Source: Sepiola atlantica
Lineage: Eukaryota > Mollusca > Cephalopoda > Sepiida > Sepiolidae
Assembly (NCBI GenBank): GCA_963556195.1
Contig: OY744537.1
Location: 16,886,774 to 16,950,773 of the forward strand
Length of the DNA: 64,000 bases
Direction of reading: 5' to 3'
Position numbers and translations under genes: made by a program. The notes beneath the pieces were generated by a model. That model was not told the DNA's origin. It was given only the letters and a program-made list of their open reading frames with translations, and searched no databases. Shown here piece after piece: positions 21,847 to 33,331 of this stretch (the first letter of the stretch is position 1; every line of letters starts with the position of its first letter).

Positions 21847-22376
21847 ATATAAAATTAGGTATGTGCATATGTTTATAGATTTCTATGTATAGGATTCACT
21901 GCTAAACTAATTAACCGATCATTATGAATTTTGACTCACAGCTACGATGCATAAGGGTGGGTTATATTTAGTTTTGTGCAAAGACAACAAAGATACCGCC
22001 GATTTGTGTGAAATGTTAACAGGTATTAGACACCAATTAATAAATATTCCCCAAATTTCAGTTTCTTTGGAGTATTTTAAAGGGTTTTTAGGTAGCATAA
22101 CATGGGCACAAGCTCCCATTTAAAAATTCAAATTTGCATTAAATTTGATCCACGTCTTCTTATGACGCCTTAAGCTTAAACTTTAAATTTTAGACATTTT
22201 CTAGAATCAAAATCATGTAATGGATTTTGATCAAAATTGAAATAAGAGTTCTATATATAAGGTTTAGTATCATTACATCTTTATTTTAATCTTCATAAGG
22301 GGGGACTTAAAAGTGGTTCAAAATTGTTCTGTTCGAGCAATTAATTTTACCTGTCCCGTGACAGATATTCTTCTAG
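21847..22376 (+). mobile_element. Non-autonomous Helitron-like element, family H1, copy B
   Basis: Best-preserved 3' end of the family: a perfect hairpin CTGTC-CCGT-GACAG (22351..22364), eight spacer bases, then CTAG (22373..22376) followed by host T. That is the Helitron signature, reflecting rolling-circle transposition without target duplication. The body matches copies A and C in reverse. The 5' end is set by where homology stops, not by a clear TC. There is no protein-coding capacity. Confidence 0.65.
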
Positions 22377-22714
22377 TGATATATATATGCACATACATGT
22401 GCAAACCGTGTTATAGAATAATCATGTGCATCTGATCAGAATTGTGTGTGTTCCCCCACTCCTCATCTCTCCCGTAACTTTGTCAGCCGCGACTCAAGGA
22501 AAACTCACATATTCTTTCATCTTTATGCTTCTTTGCGTCTTGCAATAAGCATTTAAATAATTTAATAAGCATTTAAATACATAAAAAGATACTTTGATTG
22601 ATGAAAAATTTTAAGTGGTTACTAGTAATTTAACAACAGACAGCCTCATCATTATTTTACTAGCTTAACTTCATTCTAAATGTTTAATTGCGCTAAAGAT
22701 TTGACCAAGATCAA
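22377..22714. other. No recognisable feature
   Basis: AT-rich; a short local duplication TAATAAGCATTTAAATA at about 22543..22580. Confidence 0.6.
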
Positions 22715-23022
22715 AAATCTATTACAAGATGTGCCTAGCATTAGGCGGAATTTCTATGGACAGAACTCCTTTACAAGGGCTTTCCACCTGTGTAACACGT
22801 TACTGCAGGACTGCTTCCCTGCTCATTAGAACTTGGTCAGCTTCAAATTCAATGCCAATAAACTTGTCATAGACTGCCTCATAAGTAGTTAAACGCAGTT
22901 CATAAGATTGATCAATGTCAGCACCCCCCATAGTGTTCCTCATCTGGCAATCATTCCTGTCTCATTAATACTTATCCTTTAGTGGCCCTTGATCTTGATA
23001 ACCAGTGATCCCAATAGTAAAA
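22715..23022 (+). mobile_element. LINE B 3' fragment
   Basis: Carries the LINE B C-terminal landmarks in DNA form: ACGTTACTGCAGGACTGCTT, CCCTGCTCATTAGAACTTGG and TCAATGCCAATAAACTTGTC. It ends with the tail hairpin ATACTTATCCTTTAGTGGCC, then CTTGATCTTGATAACCAG, and poly-A. It is 5'-truncated and dead. Confidence 0.75.
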
Positions 23023-23525
23023 AAAAAAAAAAAAAAAATAATATACTATACAAAACGGTTTGGGCCTTTAAAAAAGTTGAAAAATGAAAAAAGAGCAACC
23101 ACTAATATTTACATCTAGAAAGTGCGTCTCTCCTCTTCTCTTCCTAACCACAGACGTGTGCACACAGCCATATTGACTCAATTAAGCTTAGGAATTGGAG
23201 ACACAGCAGAGAAAGAGGGATTATGGAAATAGGAAAAGTTTTTCTTTTCTTTCTTTCTACTCCTACCCACCCAGCATACACAGCCCCAAGATGAAAAACT
23301 ATATTTGTTTATCTACCAGAGATAAACAGAGGGTACAAAGTCAATTACATGGTCTGGATATTTTCAAATGGTAACAAACTTACAACCAGCTCATATCTGC
23401 TCAACAAAATTAGCTACTTGTTTGTAAGCCTAAGTAACTTGATCTTTCCCCTACGATGTGCATGCACAAGCCTGCACAAATATAGGCTTACTTATTATAC
23501 ATATTTATCCACTTTAATGGGTGTT

Positions 23526-23903
23526 CTATGCGTCCTTCCTAAACTGCTGGTACAACTTCATTTTCGTGGCCTCCAGCTTTTTACAAATGAAAACATCCCC
23601 GAATGTGTCTAATTTCAAACCAACTGCCAAACACCACGATACATTCTTAATTGCCTCGCACTCTGCAGTGCGTGCCGACAACTTTCTATCTCCCAATGAG
23701 AAATCATGAACTTTTGAAAAATTCTACAAATTGAAAGGGTAGACTTTGTCAGTCAAGTCTTCCTTCGCTACTGGGCTCTTGAAGGGCTTACTTTTTTGGC
23801 TAGCCTGTTTGGAGTCCATGAGATTCAACGCTGGTGGTGGAATTTCTTTCAGGCTTGGTTTGTCTTGAAGTGATTCTACTTTCCTCTGCCTTTTTATCAT
23901 CAT
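23526..23903 (-). pseudogene. Unrecognised coding relic with one in-frame stop
   Basis: From ATG at 23903 to TAG at 23526 the minus strand gives 125 codons with strikingly protein-like content, interrupted by a single TAG (about codon 65, after VYPFNL). The N-terminal part is Lys/Ser/Pro-rich and basic (SLQDKPSLKEIPPPALNL, then KPFKSPVAKEDLTDKVY). The C-terminal part looks folded (SLGDRKLSARTAECEAIKNV, then WCLAVGLKLDTFGDVFICKK and KMKLYQQFRKDA). The frame is too well behaved to be chance in 35% GC DNA, and no intron-like gap is visible, so a processed or decayed gene copy is likely. I do not recognise the family. It could also be a domesticated transposon fragment. Confidence 0.5.
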
Positions 23904-24077
23904 GATTAGCTCCTTACATCAAGTGGCTTCACGCCTTGTCTGGAGCAATTTGCATCAAAATTTAAAATATAAGGTGCTTGTGCACTATAGCAACAAACAA
24001 CATTTTCTTTTCGAAACGAGAAATAATTCGATTTGTTTTCTTCCGAGAAACCGTAACACAGATGGAGAAGTAAGAGA

Positions 24078-24222
24078 ATTTGTAAGAAGATACATTCAAA
24101 AAACAGTATATTTGTAAGAAGATACATAAAAAAAACAGTATATTTGTAAGAAGATACATAAAAAAAAACAGTATATTTGTAAGAAGATACATAAAAAAAC
24201 AGTATATTTGTAAGATACATTA
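24078..24222. repeat. Five-copy ~33-bp minisatellite
   Basis: Units of the form GTATATTTGTAAGAAGATAC-ATAAAAAAAACA vary in length through their A run (31-35 bp). Minus-strand frames reading MYLLTNILFF are repeat artefacts. Confidence 0.9.
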
Positions 24223-24675
24223 AGAAACGGTATTAAAATGGAAATAAATTAGATTTATTTAAGTAACTTTAACATCACATAAAATATAAAAATATAAAGT
24301 ACATATTTGAAAAAGGTTTTATACTAGGTACAATTTAACTATCTGGGAGAGAATACTTCCAATATAAAGTACATATTTGTAAAAAAATCTAATTTTGCCT
24401 TATCTCTAGTTCGATACAGAATGTCTTGAAGATTTAACGCATTAACATCCATTTTCGGAAAATTAAGAAAAGAAGTAAGACAGTTTGAATTATCTCCCCT
24501 CCCCCCAAAAAATTCAAATTATCTCCCCTTTCGATTCACTCTCTTAGAAATAAGGAAGGAAATTTGGTTCGTTGCCATAATGCACAAGCACCAAAAAAAA
24601 TTTTTTTTTTAAATGCACTTCAAAATATTTTCTACAAAGCAAGAAATTTTGGACAAATATCTTTTTTATTTATAC
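24223..24675. other. No recognisable feature
   Basis: AT-rich, with a short repeated phrase AATATAAAGTACATATTTG at about 24291 and 24361. Confidence 0.6.
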
Positions 24676-24925
24676 TAAACCGTCAGTGACCTGTTGGCTC
24701 AGTTTCAACTTTAACATTAGCTCATAATTATAAGGATTACAAAGTCAACGGATTTTATAAAATCAGAATACATTGTGATGTCATAATAGCTCCCCACTCT
24801 CTATTAATTATTTACATCATTCCATTCCTCTCACCGCTTCTCTTATTTACCTTTTATTTACATTATCCTTAAACCATCTAAAACTTTCATTTACAGGTCA
24901 AGTGTGCACAGTGACAAGCATGCAT
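24676..24925 (+). repeat. Dispersed repeat R5, copy 2
   Basis: Collinear with 17365..17665 (CAGTGACCTGTTGGCTCAG, ATTACAAAGTCAACGGATTT, TTACATCATTCCATTCCTCT), but without the (TA)n tract. Confidence 0.7.
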
Positions 24926-24999
24926 ACCCGGAATTGCTTGGGTGGGGGGAATAGCAACACATGCAAGAGTCTAGTATGGACCAAGGAGTAAGGACAGTA

Positions 25000-25611
25000 T
25001 TCTTCAATATTCTTTGTCTGGATCTAACATATAAAGCTATCTTGTTGGGTTTTCAAAGTCAGATCCAAATAGCATTTAACCCTGAAATGCTTTTTTTTTG
25101 TTTCAAATATGACACATTCCAACAAAATGCCTATTTAATATAATATTCAACGAAAATGTGTCAAACGGTAACTTGTTTCCCATCTGCAACGAGCCTGTGT
25201 GAGTAGGTATTAGTATGATGTTGCATCAGCACACCTGCTAAATAGGTAATCAGTATCTCCGATGTCAAACCAATATAAACAACAAAGCATTTAAGGGTTA
25301 AGCTGAGAAATCAAACTTTGCTTTGTACTAGACAATTTTCGTGTTAATGTTCTACCGTATTATTGGCAATATAATAACGTTCTGCGCTACAATTTATACC
25401 CTAACCAGACAACTGGTAATATGGAACAGTTTTCAATAACCACCTAAAAATAAAAAAAATAGGCAAGAGGCTAACTCATATTTGTAATTGAAGAATATAA
25501 TAGTTGTCTACCTTACAAGCAAAATTTTATTTCTTTTTCTGTATAAGTTTAAAAATGTGCAAATAAATGAATAAAAATTAAAGACTACTTCATCCCGGGC
25601 AACACAGCTAG
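25000..25611 (+). mobile_element. Helitron-like element, family H2, copy 1
   Basis: The last 150 bp (TTTGTAATTGAAGAATATAA, then CCTTACAAGCAA, TTTCTTTTTCTGTATAAGTT) match 41930..42060. The 3' end reads CATCCCGGGCAACACAGCTA, with CTAG at 25608..25611 followed by T. This is the Helitron end with a partly lost hairpin. The left boundary is approximate. Two further CTAG/CTAC-like ends follow at about 25664 and 25757. Confidence 0.5.
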
Positions 25612-25969
25612 TAAATAATTGTGTTTCATTGTTAAACCCTAACCTGGGGCAGGTATTCCGGCTAGTATGGTGTAACAGATACTAAACATGACTATATTTT
25701 TTTTTAATTATTTTTCTCTAAATCCTTTACCCAGGCAAATACAGCTACCGAATAATAAATACTGTCTTTGATACTGTGGCCTTGTGCCGCAACTAAGCAA
25801 AGCTAATTTATTCAAGAGTGCACACCCTCTGTTAAAAAAATTGATTCACTAGTGTTCACAGTAATATTCATATTAAATAATGTCTCAATCGGTGAAGTAA
25901 AAAAAAAAAAACAGAAAGAGAAAAGAAAACGTTTCAAATTGGAAAATTAAAAAAAAACGTATCAATCAG
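25612..25969. other. Further Helitron-end-like fragments
   Basis: ACCTGGGGCAGGTATTCCGG, then CTAGT (25640..25668), and ACCCAGGCAAATACAGCTAC (25730..25750) resemble degraded copies of the same 3' terminus. Confidence 0.35.
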
Positions 25970-26240
25970 TATAGAAAGAAAAGGGGAAAAAAGTGTCTCG
26001 TTATGGAAATAGAGTGAATCCTTTCTTTTTGAATTGATTTTAAACATCAGAGGGAAGGTAGGTAGGACTTGTTATTAGCTTTCTCTCTTCCCCTAAACAC
26101 TTGAAATGGTTTAGTCTAGAAGTTTTGTTTATTTTACTCCGGAATGTTTTTTGAGTGACAGGATGGATATATATATATATCTATATACAAATAAGTCTTT
26201 ATTATAGAGTGGGGGATTATTTAAATGGAAATAATGTGTG
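25970..26240 (+). repeat. Dispersed repeat R3, copy 2
   Basis: Contains TCGTTATGGAAATAGAG, GTGACAGGATGGATATATAT and GTCTTTATTATAGAGTGGGG, in the same order as at 2735..2880, with extra sequence between the first two blocks. Confidence 0.65.
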
Positions 26241-26769
26241 TGATATGAAGGGAGGGTAGATAAAAAGTAGACAGCAAATAAAATGGAAACATTTACTTTT
26301 TTTTTTTTTTACAAATTCTGACTGTAGGTAGAAAAAAATCCACTTGACAATCGAATGTGTCTGAAGCAAGGCGATCCTTAATACTTAATTAAGTATCACC
26401 CCGGACGTCTGAAGCAGAAGGTGAAAGGGACAGTATCGGTAACCAAGTGGTTATAGCCATTAACAAAAGGAAGGGGTTGGTCATCTGTCATGGGTAAAGC
26501 TGAATTGAATGGATACCATTGCTGGAAGTGGCTATCTCTACTTAATTGGTTTGAGATAAGGAAAAGAAAAGATGAAAGCTTGCTGTCAAACCAAAAGAAA
26601 TCCAAACAATAAACTGAATGAACAATGAAGAGAATAATTATAGTTATATTACCAGCGTTATTCAATTATAATTTTATAATTATTGTTTTTTCTTTTGTCT
26701 TGCATTGCAAGCATTAAAATTAGTTATATTATTACTAGCAAATATATGCTCCTTCAGGCATATTTTGCT
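26241..26769. other. No confirmed feature
   Basis: An 89-codon minus-strand frame (26396..26665) has a hydrophobic start, but no family resemblance and no splice or promoter support. Confidence 0.5.
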
Positions 26770-27025
26770 GGCCTAGGTGGATGGTACCATGACGAACAAA
26801 CATATATTACATTGACCCTACCCAAAGGAGGAGGTAATGGCTGAGAGGATAATCTCATGACAACAGAACAGATACTACACCACCACACCTCACTAAGAGG
26901 AAGTAATGCCTCGGAGGATGTTCTCATGACAGCAGAACAAATACTACACTACCACCCCCAAAAGGAGGAGGTAATGCCTGGGTGGATGGGATCATGACAA
27001 CAGAACAGATACTACACTAACACCC
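26770..27025 (+). repeat. Dispersed element with ~70-bp internal tandem units, copy 2
   Basis: Clearest copy: three and a half units of GGAGGAGGTAATGCCTGGG, then GGATG-GATCATGACAACAGAAC, then AGATACTACAC and a C-rich spacer. Same family as 2400..2700 and 32590..32830. Confidence 0.75.
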
Positions 27026-27169
27026 TCCCCTGGATTGAATATTGAAAAGTAATATACGATTTGATTAAATAAATATAATACTAACTTTACTTATATAAGT
27101 GAATGAATGAATTTATAACAAAATTTACATTCATAAAATTTGTAAACCATTAGAAACATATGATAAATG

Positions 27170-27634
27170 GGTAAATTTATAGAAGTGCACCTCTCGTATT
27201 TCGACCCCCTAAAAAAAAAAAAAAAGTTTCTACTTTTTGGGGCAAATTACATGCAAACAGCCATAAAAAATATCCGTTATGAAAAAAAATTATGAAAAAT
27301 TTTATTATTTTAGATGTTAGGAGGAACCCTAACCCTAAACTCAACCCTCTGTTTACATGTAATTTGCCAAAAAAAAAGTAGAATTTTTATTTATTTAGAG
27401 GGAAAAATGTGAGGGGTGAGATTCCGTGGCCAAGAAATGCGTGCTCACTTTACGTATAACTTATATAGGAAAGTGATCCCCCACCCCTCCTAACATCTAA
27501 AATAATAAAAATTTTCATAATTTTTTTCTTACCGGATATTTGTTGAGGCTGTTTACATGTAATTTGCCCCAAAAAGTAGAAACTTTTTTTTTTTAGGGGG
27601 CGAAATACGAAAGGTGCACTTCTATAAATTTACC
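27170..27634. mobile_element. Long-TIR fold-back transposon with 8-bp target duplication
   Basis: The left arm starts GGTAAATTTATAGAAGTGCA, and the reverse complement of the right arm starts identically; the two arms stay similar for about 155 bp (through CGTATTTCG, CCCCCTAAAA, GGGGCAAATTACATG and TTATTTTAGATGTTAGGAGG). The element is flanked by perfect direct repeats GATAAATG at 27162..27169 and 27635..27642. An 8-bp duplication is known for hAT, P and Merlin elements; the termini do not decide which. A second, shorter copy of the right arm lies inside (about 27352..27410). No transposase. Confidence 0.9.
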
Positions 27635-27642
27635 GATAAATG

Positions 27643-28417
27643 TATGTAGTAATGGTTGTAATAGTGTTCTAAACAGTAAAACTATGTTTTCATTTTTTCC
27701 GTAAAGAGTAAATGTTATTCAGCCGATTTTGGCTTGCAATAATGCAATCATTAAGTTTCAATAATTTCCGTTATTATAATGCAGATGACCGATTCTTCCA
27801 GTAATATTCAGTGAATTTAACTTTATCATTTATTATTATCTACTTTTTTTAGTCAAAGTTTTGCGTCATTACTATTCTTCAAGCCTTATCGATGAAATTA
27901 TTTATTTATAATTACATATATTAAAAAGAAAAAAAAAACATTAGAAATGATTACTATAAGTAGTATGTTTATTAGAGTTTCAAATTATAATATTAATTAG
28001 CATTCACTCTGAACCAGGAGTTTGCTGTATATATATATTTAAAAAGTGGTATAAAAATAAGACATAAATTTCTTGTTGAATATTAACAATTTGAAAATTA
28101 AATTATCTAAAATGACAGGAAAATCTTTGTGTAATATGACAAAGTTATAACTGTGATACCAGCTGCAACTGTTGTAATAACTTATTTCAATATGCCTATG
28201 TATTACTGATAGTGTGACACAAAACGAAATTACAAGCGTATTATATAATGTTTTAGTAATAACAGGTTTCAACTTTTACGATATTTAAAATTAAAATATT
28301 AGAGTTACATTTTTTTTTTCACTAGAGAAATTAGAATCTATATGTTGTTACATAGTCACAGTCAGATTTGAACCAATCTTATTTAAATAACTGACCTCCT
28401 GTCTTGAAAGACAATGG
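27643..28417. other. No recognisable feature
   Basis: AT-rich DNA; short spurious frames only. Confidence 0.6.
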
Positions 28418-28435
28418 ATACTCTTTGAAAAGGGT

Positions 28436-28766
28436 TGGCCTTTTGGCTAAGATCAAAGTGTAGTATCTGTTCCGATGGATACTGCACCCCATAGACTGGT
28501 ATTGTCTTGGCCTGCGGGGCTTGATTTACGCCGGTCTATGGGTCTGTCCTGTGCAGTTCTAGGAGGTCCACCCTCCCAGGCTTCGCCTCCCCTCTTTAGG
28601 GAGGAGTAAGTTTATTGCTTACTGCCTGAGGCGCCCCTACCGGGGAATGCCGACGGGGCTGCCCAGGCAATTTTTAAACCCCACTTTCCCGACCTTGGGT
28701 CACATCTTACTTCTTACATCTTACAAAAACTGGCCTTGTGCCTAACTCCTGGAGAGGAGTAAATCA
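28436..28766 (+). mobile_element. U2 snRNA-headed SINE-like retrotransposon, copy 2, with intact target duplications
   Basis: Flanked by 18-bp perfect direct repeats ATACTCTTTGAAAAGGGT (28418..28435 and 28767..28784), the hallmark of LINE-driven insertion. The head (28436..28473) is the start of U2 snRNA: TTGGCC-TTTT-GGCTAA, GATCAAAG, TGTAGTATCTGTTC. The body then folds into stems: CCCATAGACTGG with CCGGTCTATGGG; CCTCCC (28586..28591) with GGGAGG (28599..28604); AGTAAG (28605..28610) with CTTACT (28618..28623); and GCCCC-TACC-GGGG. It ends near a GGCCTTGTGCCTAACTCC tail without poly-A. The RT source is unknown; no A/B-box promoter is obvious. Confidence 0.85.
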
Positions 28767-28784
28767 ATACTCTTTGAAAAGGGT

Positions 28785-29349
28785 ATATATGCGATGAGTT
28801 GCTTATATTGAAGTAAGGGTTGTCTGACCCCTTTACGGCACTTCCGGCGCGGTTATTGCCCAAGTCCAGTGGCAGGGAGCAATCCAAAACGAACTGAAGC
28901 AATGCTGAGATAGACAGAGATTTATTTAAATACTAATGTACACCCTCCGTCAAAAATTATAAAAAGAAAAAAAAATGCTTAGCCAGTGTTCGCATTTGCT
29001 ATTTATCCAGATATATTACAAAAACATTCATATAAAATCATATTATATTAGATATATTACTAAAATATTCATATAAAATAAAATTATGCCAGCACAGAGC
29101 CATAAAAAATTGTTGTTTTTTTTTGCTCACAAAAGCCAAGCCTTTACACACAATTCATAATCTTTTGTCAATTTTCTCCAGAGAATGTCAACTCACACTT
29201 TTTTGAGCCAGTAATTTAATTTTTCATATATAAATTATTATAATCAAGAAATAAATAAAAACACCCACCATTAACTTTTTTTTTTTATGGAATGGAGGAT
29301 TTCTTTCCAAATTAATTTCAGGTTGTTTTCTCATTTCCTTCATCAATTG
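28785..29349. other. No recognisable feature
   Basis: AT-rich. A local pair ATATTCATATAAAAT occurs near 29020 and 29067. Confidence 0.55.
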
Positions 29350-29450
29350 AAAATAGTTTTGTGACAGGATGGAAGTAATATATATATATATATATATATA
29401 TAACAAAAATACTCCTTGGTCTTTATTATAGAGTGGAGGATTCTATCTAA
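29350..29450 (+). repeat. Dispersed repeat R3, copy 3, with (TA)n
   Basis: GTGACAGGATGGAAGTAATA, a (TA)n tract at 29377..29402 and GTCTTTATTATAGAGTGGAG, in the R3 order. Confidence 0.65.
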
Positions 29451-31090
29451 ATATACACACAGCACAGATAAAACAACTGTCCAAACAGGTTACATTATTT
29501 GTATTTAATGGTTGGTTGTAAAATGCTGGAGGGTTTTTTTTTATTATTATTTTAAAGAAAATTTTTAAGGGGGGAAAAAATGAAGATTTAAGAAAATCAG
29601 AAATATATTTGATATTATGACCTCGTGCAAAAAATACTAAAGGATGCCAGAAAATTCATTATTATAATCATCGTTTTGGCATGTTTTTTTTTGGCTTACT
29701 AATCATTACCCATATCATTCTTATTAGTTGAAATGTTTTTTTTTTAATTTCCATTATTCCTTCCATTTTAAATATGCTTGAAGGACAGAATCCATTGAAA
29801 TAATTTGGAGTGTATTTGCATATTTACACACTTCAATTTAAGTTGTCATAAATCAATTCTTTTTTTTTTTTATTCTAGTTTCAAATGACAATATTTTAAA
29901 TACCCCCCCCCCCCCTCGAAATAATCTAGTACATAAAGCAAAGTTGGGTTTTGGGTGTCAGAAACGACAGAGGGAGAAAGAGAGAGAGGGGGAGAGAAGG
30001 GGAGGGGAGAGAGAGGGGGGAGAGGGGGAGAGAGAAGGGGGAGAGGGGGAGAGAAGGGGAGGGGAGAGAGAGAAAGGGGGGTTGAAAAAGAAAATTATTT
30101 CTAATTCTTATCTGCTCAAAAAAAAAAAAAAGCCAAAAGTAAAATACTTGTCTTTCTTTCTTCCTTTCTGTAAGTTTGAAAGAGAGATGTTACAAACACT
30201 TTTAACTATTCTATTTTCCTTCCCAGTACCCGAGTTGTCCATATTATTAGTGATATGAATTTTATCAAAATTTCAAATTGAATAAAACGCATCTTTCTCT
30301 CTAACTTTTCAACCTGGGTGTTTTGAAATGTGGCCCAAGCAAAACCATAAAAAAATTTTTTTTCTTCTTCTTGCTCACAACTCATATTCTTTTATCCAAA
30401 GAATTTGTCAACTCATAGACTCTACTTTTATTTTTTAAACAATGGGATGTTTGAGCCTAAAAGATTTTTGGAGAAATATAACCATGGGCAGTTAGAAAAT
30501 TGAGGAAAGAAAAAGAGCATTCCTAAAAAATTATTTTTTAATTACAGAAAAAAATAAAAGATGGGGAAGAGAAAAGAAAAGAACAGGTTTGAGTGACAGC
30601 AGGGAATTTAATTTGGGATTTAGATTTGAAATTGCCCCCACCCCACAAAAAGAAAATTGCTTAGAAACTTGTTCTTTTGCTGCTGTTGTAGGTTGACCTC
30701 AAAATATTAAAATACAAAATGCAATAAAATGAAAAATCGTTGGGAATTTAAAATGGGGGAAAGAGAGGAAGAACTTTATTGGAATTTTTACATTTGTCAT
30801 TATGGAGTCTGTCAAACAAAAAGGGGGGGGGGACAAAAGAGCTATATTGGTTAGAGGAGAACAATTTAGCAAGAATAAATTTGATAAAAATAAGCTTTGC
30901 AAAAGAAGGAGGAGGAGGGGGGGGGGTCATATCCTGTACCAGCATAACAGACCAAAAACATGTCAATCTGGTAGAGATGTGAATCATAGAAAGATCTACA
31001 TCAAGTTAACAGACAATTGAGCCGATATTTACAATTTGGTATTACAATTCTTAACGATTTAAAATAAGCCATGCTTGGAGAAATTGTTCA
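29451..31090. other. Non-coding, includes a GA-rich tract at ~29960..30085
   Basis: The GA-rich tract (GAGAGGGGGAGAGAAGGGG repeats) gives spurious Arg/Glu/Gly frames. A C run lies at 29903..29914 and G runs near 30820 and 30918. No gene. Confidence 0.65.
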
Positions 31091-31094
31091 GATA

Positions 31095-31710
31095 CAGGGT
31101 GACACAAATTAAATGCCACCTACCCATGGAATCGTTAATAAAGTTCATGGTCCTCTCGATAATCCAACCATATTTGGTACAAATAAACGTCAGTCTATGT
31201 CTAACTTGTCCACAAAGATTCAGTTAAAGGGAATCTTTTACAATGATCAGCAGAGTAAAAACGCTCAAAAAACAAATATTCAACAAATAAAATTAACTGT
31301 AGGCGATAAAAGTTATTTTCAAACTTACCTGTGTCTTTTCCAACTATTAAAATGATTTGTAGCCCGTTTTAATTGCTATTTATTTGAAATTTAAGTATTC
31401 GGCACACGATCATCGAACAAAACAAAATGGCTGCTGTGGGTGGTGGGATGTAATGACAAAGAGGAAGGCCGGCCATTTTTTTTTTTTTTGCCAAATTGTA
31501 TGCACAAAAAAACAAGTTTTTTTTACATCTAATAAAAACCCATGTATACTACGTAAAAATACAAACAAATTACATAGGTAAGTAGAAAAATGTCTATTCT
31601 CGACGTAGGTCAACTTTACTCGTTGCAAATTTATGTTTTTAACCCTTTCTCGTTCTTTTTTTGGACCCCGTTCGCGACTCTGCTGATCATTGTAAAAGAT
31701 TCCCACATTT
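31095..31710. mobile_element. Palindromic (fold-back) element, possible mariner-like start
   Basis: A perfect 28-bp inverted repeat, GGGAATCTTTTACAATGATC-AGCAGAGT, lies at 31229..31256 and in reverse at 31677..31704. The arms continue inward as a diverged inverted repeat ending in ACTTACCT(G/A)TG. The left edge CAGGGTGACACAAATTAAAT resembles mariner ends, but no matching right end was found, so the outer boundary is uncertain. Confidence 0.65.
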
Positions 31711-31807
31711 TTTTTTTTTTTCCGGAATTTTTTTAAATGAAAATTAATTTGTACTATTTGGACTACTATTCTCATCTTGGTTGTTATTTTCACAATATTT
31801 TGGCCAA

Positions 31808-31890
31808 TGGACTTGTGGTGCAACGGATAAAGGTGTTGATTAATAATTCTAAGTGAGTATTCTGGAGGTTGAAGATTCAATCCTTACTAG
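31808..31890 (+). pseudogene. tRNA-like relic or SINE head
   Basis: TGGTGCAACGG fits the A-box consensus. About 50 bp later GGTTGAAGATTCAATCC is a degenerate T-arm/B-box region, and a GGATAAAGGTGTTGATTA stretch sits where the D and anticodon arms would be. The acceptor stem does not close properly, so this is not a working tRNA. It may be the pol III promoter head of a SINE. Confidence 0.4.
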
Positions 31891-32589
31891 CAAGATGAGA
31901 ATAATCCAAATAATACTTACTGTCATTATTGTAGTCATCCTTTTATGTAATTTCATAGATAAATCAATTACAAAAAACATTGTTTTATTATTTCAAACTC
32001 TTTTCAGATCAACATACACTGTACGTATTATAACAACTATAAAGTTCTAACTGGGAGATTGTTTCCGTTGGCCTCAGCAGCCTACGACTTTGTCTATCCT
32101 TTTAATATTCTAACTCCTCTGTTATGCATTGAACAGTGTCACCAATATCATATTTCAAAACATTTTAAATAAATGGAAAATGAATTTATGAATGAAATTA
32201 ATTGTACACACAAAGAATAACAGCAATAAATAATAAAATGCCTCATTTAAAAACATAAAATAATGATTATCAACCCTTTGAATAATAAGATGAATACATT
32301 CCTTCAATCTTCATATAGACATATGCTTGAGCACTGCAGAGACTTTTTGTCACTTGTGTTCTGGTAAATACCTGCATTCTGTTAGTGTGAAAACTACAGT
32401 AAAGGTAGATTTGTAAATACCGAACATGACATTTGTCTGAAAGTAGAAGCTTGAAAGCGCCATTTTGGTATTATTATTATTATTATTATTATTAGCAATA
32501 ACATATGCTCCCCCTCCAGTCGCATAGTTTTGCTAGTATATATAATGTGTTGATTTTGTTAATGAACAGCCGATTGTGACAATTTCTTG
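31891..32589. other. No recognisable feature
   Basis: AT-rich with a (TTA)n run at 32469..32495. Confidence 0.6.
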
Positions 32590-32830
32590 TTGACAAATGC
32601 TACCCCCCTTACCCAAGGAGGAGGCAATACTTGAGAGTATGGCAACAGAACAGATACTACCGTACTCCCACCCAAAAAGGAAGGAGGTAATGCCTGAGAG
32701 GATGGTATCATGGCAACAGAACAGATACTAGATTACCCGCTCCCTCTCCAACAAAATGGAGAAGCTAATTCTTGGGAGGATGGTATCATGATCACAAAGC
32801 AGATGCTATACTACCCACCCTGAAGTGAGC
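32590..32830 (+). repeat. Dispersed element with ~70-bp internal tandem units, copy 3
   Basis: Three units with GGAGGTAATGCCTGAGAGGA, then TGGTATCATGGCAACAGAAC and AGATACTA. Same family as 2400..2700 and 26770..27025, and degenerate traces appear near 44750..45030. Confidence 0.75.
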
Positions 32831-33331
32831 ATTAAATGATAGTACAATAGAAGTAATAGTATAGTTACGGCTAAAGACAGACAGGTATCAAATCTCCATT
32901 AGTAATACAAATAGTATAGTAAACTGAACTAAGCATTCAAAAATAGTACAATTTTTAAAAGTATATTTTTAACTTCAGACAGATATATATATACATACCA
33001 AATCTCCATTAGTAATAAATCATTATTATTATTATTGAAGAATCTGGTTTCAAAGAAATTCTGACAATGAACAAAGAAACTTAAGATTTCGGGGGGGGGG
33101 GGGGTTGTACTGAGAATAAAAAGGAACTATCCAAAGCCATTGTACAAATAAACACATCATTGTGAACATCAGTTTATAAAGGTTAGCATTTCAAGTGGAG
33201 AAAAGTTGTCAGTTCAAAGAGTTTCGTTTTCTTTCTTATAGACTTGTGTTTTGACATTCACTCTCTTTTTCAGTCAACAGTTTGCATCCAATTTACAAAC
33301 ATTTTCAAAGAAAAAGATAAAAAAAAAAATT

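Noticed and set aside
28436..28766. Functional U2 snRNA gene
   Set aside because: Only about the first 38-45 bases resemble U2; the Sm site and 3' stem-loops of U2 are absent, and the copy is bounded by target duplications.
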